This document shows, piece after piece, positions 20,286-31,100 of a stretch of 40,916 nucleotides of DNA. The notes below the pieces were generated by a model. The model was not told the origin of the DNA. It saw only the letters and a list, made by a program, of their open reading frames with translations, and made no database searches. The DNA is taken from contig NZ_LWMT01000255.1 of NCBI RefSeq assembly GCF_001639265.1, positions 1-40,916 of the forward strand, given 5' to 3'. The DNA is from Methanobrevibacter filiformis (lineage in GTDB: Archaea; Methanobacteriota; Methanobacteria; Methanobacteriales; Methanobacteriaceae). The position numbers and the translations under genes are program-made. How positions within the stretch are numbered: the first letter of the stretch is position 1; each line of letters starts with the position of its first letter.

Positions 20286-21080
20286 TTGAACAATAAATTG
20301 TTGATATTACTTATTATATCAGCAGTAGCTTTACTTACAGTGCCTACAGCGACTTTTGCTGATAATGGTACATTTACAGGTAGTAAGGTTGTGCTGAATG
20401 AAAATGGCGAAAGGGTAACATATGATGAAGTATGTGTAGAACGTAATAATTTAGTATATGCTGGTCAATCTGTAAAAACAATGGATGATATTCGGGTTAA
20501 AAATGGTACAATTGAGTATTTTGTAGAAAATTGGACTAAGCAAGGAAAAACACAATTTCAAAACGGAATTTGGAATTTATCAGAAGGAAATAATCCAGTT
20601 GTACATTATCCTGACTTTTATAAGGTTAACTCTTCTGTAACTCGTGTTGTGAACACAACTACTCAAATAATGGTTGATGGTGTATTGCGTAATGGTACAT
20701 TGACTACTAGCTATTTCACTGAATTTACTTTTCGTATGGTTGGAGATGGTTACTTACCTTCAAGGGACAGTAAAACTTATCAGGATTTATTAATATTTAA
20801 AACTGAATCACTTAATACATCAGTTTTCACACCTGATGAAAATTTAACTGCTCCTGAAAAGGAGGAGTTCCCTGAACCTACAGTTAATGAAACTCCAGAT
20901 GAAACTCCAGATGAAACTCCTGAAGTATCTATTCCAGAGCAACCAGATGAAGTTGAGGAACCTGTTAAAGATGTTCCGAAAGTTAAGGCAGCTATGAAAA
21001 AAACAGGAATGCCTTTAATAATGATAATAATAGTTTTATTATCTAGTTTAGGATTAACAATTTATAGAAAAAAAGAATAA
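20286..21080 (+). CDS. Small membrane-anchored surface protein, copy 2
   Basis: A tandem paralogue of the preceding gene: 264 residues from TTG, with the same signal peptide, the same single-cysteine ectodomain (YDEVCVERNN) and the same anchor MKKTGMP (20994-21014) ending in IYRKKE. The ectodomains differ at scattered positions, for instance QVKNGTIEYIVENWGKIG in copy 1 against RVKNGTIEYFVENWTKQG. The linker is shorter here and carries a DETP repeat three times. The last roughly 150 bases, from the linker to the tail, look almost identical between the copies, which suggests recent duplication or gene conversion. A terminator-like hairpin follows directly, so the two genes probably form one operon. 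Function not recognised. Confidence 0.8.
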   Translation: MNNKLLILLIISAVALLTVPTATFADNGTFTGSKVVLNENGERVTYDEVCVERNNLVYAGQSVKTMDDIRVKNGTIEYFVENWTKQGKTQFQNGIWNLSEGNNPVVHYPDFYKVNSSVTRVVNTTTQIMVDGVLRNGTLTTSYFTEFTFRMVGDGYLPSRDSKTYQDLLIFKTESLNTSVFTPDENLTAPEKEEFPEPTVNETPDETPDETPEVSIPEQPDEVEEPVKDVPKVKAAMKKTGMPLIMIIIVLLSSLGLTIYRKKE

Positions 21081-21092
21081 ATGATTCTTATT

Positions 21093-21126
21093 AAAGGGTT
21101 TTACAACCTTTTGCTTTTTATTTTTT
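21093..21126 (+). terminator. Terminator of the small-protein operon
   Basis: AAAGGGTT (21093-21100) pairs with AACCTTT (21105-21111) with one bulged G, and a T-rich tract (21115-21126) follows. It starts 13 bases after the stop codon at 21080. Confidence 0.65.
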
Positions 21127-21150
21127 AGAGAATTCTTATGAGAATCTCTA
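21126..21150. terminator. Second hairpin behind the operon terminator
   Basis: TAGAGAATTCT (21126-21136) pairs with AGAATCTCTA (21141-21150) around TATG, with one bulged base. T-rich sequence lies before it and a short T run after it, so it may back up the first terminator or act for a transcript on the other strand. Confidence 0.4.
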
Positions 21151-21235
21151 AAACCTATTTTTAACTTATTTAATTATTATTTTGGGAGTCTTTATTAATC
21201 ACTAGTTTTGTATATTTGATATATTCTTTGTATAC

Positions 21236-21390
21236 ACTGTATACAGTAGAAAAATTTTAGTATACAATAGAAAAAAAGTATATTGTATATGTACATATAG
21301 GATTAAAAACTTTATTTTAATATTATAATGGTTTCTAACATTTATATTCTGGTTTAATCTATTTTTCTTAGAGTTTTTTTTATACAATAG
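21236..21390. promoter_or_regulatory. Cluster of TATACA inverted repeats, operator-like
   Basis: ACTGTATACAGT (21236-21247) is a perfect 12-bp palindrome. TATACAATA (21261-21269) and TATTGTATA (21281-21289) are perfect 9-bp arms 11 bases apart. TATACAATAGAAAAAAA recurs at 21381. The first two TATACA[A/G]TAGAAAAA copies (21240 and 21261) are 21 bp apart, two helical turns. This spacing suits a dimeric DNA-binding protein, but which gene it would control is unclear. Confidence 0.4.
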
Positions 21391-21974
21391 AAAAAAATAT
21401 TCATTTTTTCTCGTCATATATCTTTATTTAATGTTTAATTAGGGAATAGAATGTATTAATATTTGTCATGTTTTATAAATAGCTATTTTTTATCTTATCT
21501 TTCTAAAATTATTTATTAATAATTTTAACATATTTATTAATTCCGAGTAGCTATTTATAAAATATTTAAGTATTTTCAGACCTATTTAATGATTTTATTA
21601 TTTTCAGTGAGATATGAATAGTTTGATACATATGGAACTATCACTTTACATGACTTTGTTAGTACTTTTACTAAATGTATTTTTCTTATAATTAAATGAT
21701 TATCCTATGATTCATATGTATTAATGATCTTAGCTTAAGTGAATTTAACATTTTATTTAGTAATAAAGTCTCAACTGCCTGAAAACAACACTAAATCATT
21801 TCTTGCGGGATGTATTTCAATGAAAAAATAGGTACTCATTGATACTCATTTAATAGCTATTATATTAATATTATTATCAGTACAATTAATGCTAATTCTA
21901 TTAAAGTCTTTAACACTGCCTACTTTTTTAGAATTTTTCACTGATATATTAACATGTTTTGTATAATAGTAATA

Positions 21975-22001
21975 TTTATATATTAGTCGAACTAATATAT
22001 A
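21975..22001 (+). promoter_or_regulatory. TATA box overlapped by an 11-bp-arm palindrome
   Basis: TTTATATATT (21975-21984) is a good archaeal TATA box. It overlaps a perfect palindrome with arms TATATATTAGT (21977-21987) and ACTAATATATA (21991-22001) around CGA. The surrounding sequence from about 21892 to 22130 is conserved before the adhesin gene at 35984. Transcription from here would give a leader of about 180 bases. A protein bound to the palindrome would block the TATA box or the start site, so repression is the likeliest use. Confidence 0.6.
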
Positions 22002-22183
22002 GTTAATAAAACATAATATTTAATTTATAGTTAATATTTATTTATAGAAATAAATTCTATATTGTATCAATATTTTCATATAATTGGATATAATTTAATT
22101 GCTCTTAGTTAATCTGATTTTTATAAATTAAATGAATAATTCAATTACACACATTTACACACTACATATTATGGGGAAATAGT

Positions 22184-25100
22184 ATGAAACTAGAAAATAA
22201 GGAAGATAATATTATAAAATTGGATAATTGTTCTATAAAAAAACAAAAACATTCTGGATCTTCAAAAGGTTTGTTTCACAAACAGCTTTTTGATCAAACT
22301 TTTTCTAAAAGTTTGACTACAATAGCTATTATATTATCAATAATAGCTATTTTACTTGTTACTATTTCATCTGTAGTATTAATTTCTGGTGTAGATGCGG
22401 CAACTGTTTATGTAGCGACCAATGGAACAGATAGTGCAAGTGGGGATTCATCCGCTCCAAAATTAACATTAAAAAATGCTACTGGATCTGCTGCTAGTGG
22501 AGATACTATTTTACTTAAAAATGGTACATATAAAGGACTGAATAATAACACAAATTTAACAATATCAAAAAATCTAACTATTGCAGGAGAAGCTTATGGT
22601 AAAGTAATAATAGATGCAGAAAGAAAAAGTAGACATTTTCAAATATCTGCTGGATATTCGGTTACAATAATTAACATAACTTTTATAAATGCAAATGTTA
22701 TAGGTAGGGGTGGTGCTATTCTTAATAGTGCTAATGTTAGTGTGAGTAATTCTAGTTTTATTGGTAATACTGCTAGCGGCGGTGGTGCTATTAGTAATGT
22801 GGGTAATTGTAGTGTGAGTAATTCTATTTTTAGTGGTAATGATGCTAGTATTTCTGGTATAGGTGGTATTAATCCTAATAGTGGTGGTGGTGCTATTAGT
22901 AATGAGGGTAATCTTAATGTGATTAATTCTAGTTTTAGTGGTCATAATGCTACTACTGGTGGTGCTATTGGTAATGGGGGTAATTGTAGTGTGAGTAATT
23001 CTAGTTTTAGTGGTAATAATGCTAATAATGGTGGTGCTATTCATAATAGTGGTAATTGTAGTGTGAGTAATTCTAGTTTTATTGGTAATACTGGTCGTAC
23101 TCGTGGTGGTAATTTTGCTAGTAGTACTGGTGGTGCTATTGGTAATGGTGGGGGTAATCTTAATGTGAGTAATTCTATTTTCACTAATAATACTGTTAAT
23201 GATACCTATGCCTATGGTGGCGCTATTCATAGCTCTCCTGGTAATGTTAGTGTGAGTAATTCTAGTTTTAGTGGTAATAATGCTAGTCATGTTGGTGGTG
23301 CTATTTATATTGGTTATGATAGTAATTTTAGTGTGAGTAATTCTAGTTTTAGTGGTAATAATGCTAATAATGGTGGTGCTATTTATCAGCATGGTGCTAG
23401 GTTTAGTCTGAATAATTCTAGTTTTAGTGGTAATAATGCTAATAATGGTGGTGCTATTTATGGTGGTTATGGTTATCTTAATGTGAGTGATTCTAGTTTT
23501 ATTGGTAATGATGCTAATGGTACTATATTTATTGATGCTATTAATTGCAATCTCAAGGGTTCGATATTTTCGAATAATACTCATATGGCTATTTATACAT
23601 TGAATAATCAGACTTCTATTAATAATAATTCTTTTAATGGTAATGATGGTGTTTTGGGAATTGGTTTTAATAATTCAAATATTGATCTAAATAGCTATTT
23701 AATGAGCAATAATACCATGAAAAATAATGATATTGTTTTACTTGTTGATGGTCATGGAAATAATATTTCTAATGGCTCAATTATTGGAAATAGCAACTCA
23801 ATAGGGATATTGGTAAATGGACACAACAACACATTATCTAACATTACAATAGCTAATTTAAAAGTTGGTTTGAGTTTTAATACAACTAACAGTGATAATA
23901 TATTAACTAATGCTACAATTAGTGGTAATGGGATTGGTATGTCTATGTTAGGTTCTAATGACACGGTTATAAGTTCAAACATAGTTAATAATACTATTGT
24001 TGGTATTAATGTCACAGGAGATAATAATATTGTCCAGTATAATCGTATTCATAATAATACTTTGGGGCTTAATAATTCTGGTACTTATACTGATGTTAAC
24101 TTTAATTGGTGGGGATTAAACAATATTACTGGTCAATATACAAATACTGGTGCTGATTTCAACTTACATACTTGGTATGTCCTTGAACTTTCATTAAATA
24201 ATACATTTTACACAACTGCAAATGATACAAGAAATTACAGTAAAAATCAGAGTGCTAACTTAAGCTATAATTTATCACTTAATATTCCAGTAACCAATAC
24301 TCCAAACTTACTTCCATACTTTGAAGTAACCATATTAATTAAAAACAGCACGACCATTGTTAACAATTTAACTGGAGACATTAGAAATACCAGTCTAAGC
24401 CAATCTGTGGCAATAAACAATCCTAATACTCAATATTCAATTAATGCATTATCTGATGACGAAAACCTTATTTTAACCATTGTTGGTGAAGCTGCTAATT
24501 ATACAGTTAATGTAAATGTTTTAAAAGTTGCAAATGTAAGTGGAGACATTCATTTTGGAGACAATGTAACCTACACAATAACCATAACCAACAATGAAAT
24601 ATTAAACAATGCAACAGGAGTCTTTGTAGAAGATCTAATTAACTACAACAAAGTACAATACCTTAACTCAAATACAAGTAAAGGAACATATAACTATGGC
24701 ACTGGAATATGGGATATTGGAACACTAGAAGCAGGAGAAACAGTAACATTAACTGTAAATGTAACCATAACTGGAACAGGAATTTTAAATAACACTGCAA
24801 TAGTTGCAACAGATGAAAATAATACGAATAACAACACTACAAGCACAGTAATACTAAACATAACTGATGTAGACATATCAATAGTTAAAATAGCTAACAC
24901 AACAGGAACCGTGAGCATTGGAGATAATATAACTTACATAATTAATGTAACAAACAATGGAGAAAACACTGGAACAGGAATTTATGTAACTGATATCTTA
25001 GATACTAATAAAATAAAATTTATAAATGCAACTGCATCTATTGGAACATACAACAACACAACAGGAAAATGGACAATCGGCAACCTACTTCCAGGACAAT

Positions 25101-28100
25101 CTGCAACACTAACAATCAACATAACAATAATAGGAAACAACTCAGTAACAAACACCGCAAACATAACTACCGACCAAAAAAATATCAACAACCAAAATCA
25201 AAGCACAATAACAAACAACATATCAAAAGATGTAAACATAACTCTTATCAAAGTATCTAACACAACAGGAACAGCAAACATCGGCGATACAATAAAATAC
25301 ACAATTACAATCACAAACAAAGGACTAACTAACGCAACAGGCGTTTACGTGACTGATAAATTGAATACTACAATGTTAGGATTTGCAAGTAGTAATGTGA
25401 GTAAAGGAAGTTATAATAGTGGTACTGGTATTTGGGCTGTTGGAAACTTGAATCCTGGTGAAACTGTTACATTAACTATAATAGCGACTATTATTAGTAG
25501 TGGGACAATTACGAATGTTGCGAATGTTACTTCTAATCAGAATAATACTGATGATAATAATGGAACAGATAACAACACCATTAATGTTACTAACAATACT
25601 AATGTTACTAATAATGTTAATTTGAGTGTTGTTAAGGTTTCTAATGTTACTGGAATAGCTAATGTTGGTGATACAATTACTTATACTATCACTGTAGCTA
25701 ATAATGGTAATGTTAATGCTACAAATGTAATTGTGACTGATAAATTAAACACCACAATGCTAAGATTCATAAACAGCAATGCAAGTAAAGGACAATATAA
25801 TAATACCACTGGTTTGTGGACTATTGGAAACTTAAATTCTGGTGAAACCGCTACATTAAACATAATAGCCACCATTATAAATGATGGGACAATTACGAAT
25901 GTTGCGAATGTTACTTCTGATCAGAATAATACTAACACTGACAATGGAACAGGTAATGCTACTATTAATGTGACTAATTATGTTAATGTGAGTGTTGTTA
26001 AAGTATCTAATGTTACTGGCATTGTGAACATTGGAGATAATATTACTTATACTATTACTGTCACTAATCACGGTTCTACTAATGCTACAGGTGTATTTGT
26101 AACTGATAAGTTGAATAATACTATGTTGAGTTTTGTAAGTAGTAGTGCTAATCGTGGAAATTATGATAATAATACTGGCATATGGACTATTGGTAGTCTT
26201 GGTGCTGGTGAAACGGTTGTCTTGAATATAACTACTACTATTATTGGCAGTGGAAGATTAACTAATATTGCAAATGTTATTACTGATCAAAATAATACAG
26301 ATAATGGTACTACTAATTCAACAATTAATGTTAAATATGGCACCAATCTTAGTGCTTCAATACCTGATGCTAAAATAGGGGATACTGTTAATATTACTTT
26401 GAATTTAACTGATTCTGATAGTAATCCTGTAAGTACTGTTGCTAATGTCACTGTTGATGGTGTGGTTTATCCAAATGTTGAATTTATTAATGGAATAGCT
26501 AAGGTTCCCTATATTATTACTGAAGTTAAGAATAATATCTCTATTGGGTTTAAAGGTAATGATTTTTATGGTCCTTCTAACGTAACAATTGGTGTTAATT
26601 TTACTAAAGTTGCTGTTAATCTTAGTGGCACTGTTCCTGCTGGTAAGATCGGGGATATTGTTAACGTTACTTTGAATTTGACTGATGTTAACGGTAATCC
26701 TGTGAATACTACATCTAATGTGACTGTTGATGGTGTTAATTATACTAATGTTAAGTTTGTAGATGGAATAGCTAAGGTTCCTTATAATGTTACTGGTGTT
26801 AAGAATAATATTACTGTTGTCTTTGAGGGCAATAATAAGTATGGTTCTGCTAATGATACTGCTAGTGTTAATTTCACTAAGACGGATGTTAATTTGAGTG
26901 TTAGTGTTCCTAAGGGTAGTGTTGGTGATACTGTTAATGTTACTCTTAATTTGACTGATGTTAATGGTAATCCTGTGAATACAACTGCTAATCTTACTAT
27001 TGATGGCGTTAATTATACTAATGTTAAGTTTGTAGATGGAATAGCTAAGGTTCCTTATAATATCACTGCTGTTAAAAGTAATATTACTGTTGAATTTAGT
27101 GGTGATGATAAATATAGTTCTTCTAATTTGACTGTAAATGTTAATTTCAGTAAAAAAGATGTTAATATTACTATTCATGTTCCTGATACTAAAATTGGAC
27201 ATAATACTACAGCAACTATTAATCTTACTGATGCTAAGGGTAATCCACTTTCTAATGCTTCTGTTAAAATAATTTTAAATGGTAAAGCTCTTGGAAACTT
27301 TATCACTGATAAAAATGGTCAAATACATCATGTAATACCTGTTAGTAAGGATAATGTTCTTGAAGTCAAATTCAGTGAAAGTAATGAATTTAATGCTGCT
27401 GAAGAAATAATTAGATTTAAAGGTAATTCTTCTAACAATAACACAAATAATACTAACGAAACAATTAATATTAATGTTCACATTCCTCCTGCAAAAGCTG
27501 GAGATAAAGTTGTAGCTACCATCACTGCTACTGATAGCAATGGTAATCCAATTCCTAATATTCCACTTGAAGTAGTATTAAATGGTAAAGTTCTTGGAAT
27601 ATTTATCACTGATAAAAATGGTCAAATTCATCCTGTAATACAAATTAAGGATTATAATGTTCTTAAAATTAAATTCAATGGATTTGGTCAATTTAATTCA
27701 AAAATAGTTGAATTTAAATTTAATTCTTCTAATAATGACAATAACAATAATACTAATGATAATAATACTAACAACAATAATACTAATAACTCTCATGAAA
27801 TTATAGGTTCTAATGTGAGTATGAAGAAAACTGGTGTTCCTTTAATAAATGTCATATTATTAATATTAGGTATATTTGGATTAATTTCAGCTAATAAATT
27901 AAGAAATAAGAGTAGTTCTAAAAATAATCATGGTAATAGTAATACTAATAATAATAGTAATAATAGTAATAATATTAATAATAATTCTAAAAATAGTATT
28001 TTTAAAATAGCTATTATAATATCCTTAATAGCTATTTTATTTGTTAGTGTTTCATCTGTTAGTGCTGTAAATGTTACCATTAGCACTACTAATAGTACGG

Positions 28101-31100
28101 GTATTAATGGAGCTGTAGCTCTAACTACTACTACTGGCACTAATCATACAATAACACTTAATCCAGGAACATATAACAAAACTAATGATATTAGGAGTAA
28201 CATCACATCCAATGTAAATCTTACAATACAAGGGAATGGTCCAACAAACTCAGTAATAATCGATGCAAGAAAACTTGGAAGAATGTTTATTATTAATAGT
28301 GCAAGAAGTAATGTAACTTTTATAAATTTAACTTTTATAAATGGTAATGTCACTGATAATGGTGGTGCTATCGATAATTTTAACTCTATTCAATTAACTA
28401 TAGTGAATTGTAATTTCACAGGTAATGTTGCTAATGTTAATGGTGGTGCTATTTATAGTTCTGGTGGTACTAATTTTAGTGTGATTAATTCTATTTTCAC
28501 TGGTAATAATGCTAATGTCTCTCATGGTGGTGCTATTTGTAATTTTAATGGTACTAATTCTAATTTTAGTGTGATTAATTCTAGTTTTAATGGCAATAGT
28601 GCTCGTAATGGTGGTGGTGCTATTTCTAATTATGATGTTAATTTTAGTGTGATTAATTCTATTTTCACTGGTAATAATGCTAGTGTTCATGGTGGTGCTA
28701 TTCAGAATACTGGTGTTAATTCTAGTGTGATTAATTCTAGTTTTAATGGTAATAGTGCTCCTAATTATGGTGGTGCTATTAATAATGGGGGTGATAATTT
28801 TAATGTGATTAATTCTATTTTCACTGGTAATAATGCTAGTAGTGGTGGTGTTATTTATAATACTGGTGTTAATTTTAGTGTGAATTCTACTTTCACAAAT
28901 AATAATGCTACTACTGGTGGTGTTATTTATAATGCTGGTAGTGGTGGTAACTTTAGTGTGAATGGTTCTATTTTCACTGGTAATAATGCTAGTAATGGTA
29001 GTGTTATTTATAATACTGGTGGTAATTTTAGTGTGAGTGATTCTATTTTCACTGGTAATGATGCTAGTAATAGTGGTGTTATTTATAATAATCGTAGTAG
29101 TAATTTTAGTGTGAGTGATTCTATTTTCACTGGTAATACTGCTAGTCTTTATGGTGGTGCTATTTATAATGCTGGTGCTGATAATTTTAGCGTGATTAGT
29201 TGTACTTTCACTGGTAATACTGCTAGTCTTTTTGGTGGTGCTGTTTATACTACTGGTGTTAATTTTAGTGTGAGTGATTCTATTTTCACTGGTAATAATG
29301 GTAGTGGTGCTATTTATAATCTTGGTGTTAATTTTAGTGTGAGTGATTCTATTTTCACTGGTAATAATGTTAGTTATGGTGGTGCTATTTATAATTGTGG
29401 TGGTAATTTTAGCGCGATTAGTTGTACTTTCACTGGTAATAATGCTAGTCGTGATGGTGGTGCTATTTTTTTTAATACGGGTGATAATAGTAGTGTGATT
29501 AATTCTAGTTTCACTGATAATATTGCTAGTAGGGGCGGTGCTATTTATAATACTGGTTATGTTACTAATCTTAGTGTGATTAATTCTAGTTTCATCTGTA
29601 ATAATGGTAGTAGTGGTGGTGCTATTTATAATACTTTTAGTAGTAGTAATTTTAGTGTGTTTAATTCTAGTTTTGTTGGTAATAATGCTAGTTATGGTGG
29701 TGCTATTTATAATGAGGGTGGTAATTTTAGTGTGAGTGGTTCTATTTTCACTGGTAATAATGCTAGTAGTTATGGTGGAGTTATGTATAATACTGGCGGT
29801 AATTTTAGTGTGAACAATTCTACTTTCACAAATAATAATGCTACTACTAATGGTGGAGTTATGTATAATGCGGGTAGTGGTGTTAATTTTAGTGTGAATG
29901 GTTCTATTTTCACTAGTAATAATGCTAAAAATGATATTATCTGTAATTTTGGTGATAATTTCACTGTGTATGATTCTACATTTTCTAATAATACTCATAT
30001 GGCTATTTATACATTAAATAATCAAACTTCTATTAATAATAATTCCTTTAATGGTAATGATGGTGTTTTAGGAATAGGCTTCAATAATTCAACTATAAAT
30101 TTAAATACCTATCTAATAAGCAATAATATTATAACTAATAATGGCATTGTTTTACTTGTTGATGGTCATAGAAATAATATTTCTAATGGTTCAATTATTG
30201 GAAATAACAACACAAGAGGAATATTTGTAAATGGACATAACAACACATTTTCTAACATTACAATAGCTAAATTAAAAGTTGGTTTAACTTTTAATTCATC
30301 TAATGATAATAATGTTTTCACTAATGGAACATTAGACGGAAATGAAGTAGGGGCTGTAATGTATGGTTTAAATGACACAATAATAAGCACAACAATTGTA
30401 AACAATACAGTTGCAGGTATAAATGTCACAGGACATAACAACACATTAAATTACAACAGAATCTATCAAAATGCTGTAGGTATGAACAATTCAGGAACTA
30501 ATACTAATGTAAACTTCAATTGGTGGGGAAAAAATAATATAAACGATCAATACACTACTTCAGGAGCAAATTTAAACCTTAGCTATTGGTATGTATTACA
30601 ACTTTCACTTAACTCAACATTTAACACAACTGTAAATGCAACAAGAAATTACACAAAAAACACTCCAGCAACCTTATCTTACAGACTAACCTTAAATAAT
30701 CTAACTACTAATGATTCAAGTTTATTACCTTATTTCACAGTAGAAATATTACTTAGAAACAGTACAAACACTGTTAATACTAGTACTGGTGATATAAGAA
30801 CACTCACATTTGCACAAGCTACCATGTTAAATAATACTAATCCTCAATCATCAATTAATGCTTTAGCAGATGATGAGAACATTGTTCTTATTCTTGATGC
30901 TGATCCTCTTGTTAATCTTAGCATTGTTAAAGTGGCTAATGCAACTAATGTTTTGAATAATGATACTATCAATTTCACAATAACTGTAACTAATAATGGG
31001 ACTGATTTCGCATCTAATGTTACTTTCACTGATTTGTTGAATAATGGTTTTAAGCTTCTTAATTGGACTGGAGGTTCATACAACAACACAACAGGGGTCT

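Larger units (their letters stand above)
21081..22183. other. Intergenic region with terminator, inverted repeats and promoter
   Basis: About 1.1 kb without a gene. It starts with two hairpins ending the small-protein operon, then a cluster of TATACA inverted repeats (21236-21289 and 21381). The stretch 21400-21890 is plain AT-rich sequence; the only structure I see there is a short direct repeat TACTCATTGA/TACTCATTTA at 21832-21851. A conserved promoter and long leader for the next gene occupy about 21892-22183. Confidence 0.65.

Noticed and set aside
28394-29998. Long minus-strand open frame (about 534 codons), with similar ones at 22574-23584 and 26405-27202
   Set aside because: They mirror the repeat structure of the + strand genes, give monotonous Ser/Thr/Ile protein with no signal, domain or ribosome binding site, and arise because stop codons are rare opposite AAT/GGT/ACT repeats.
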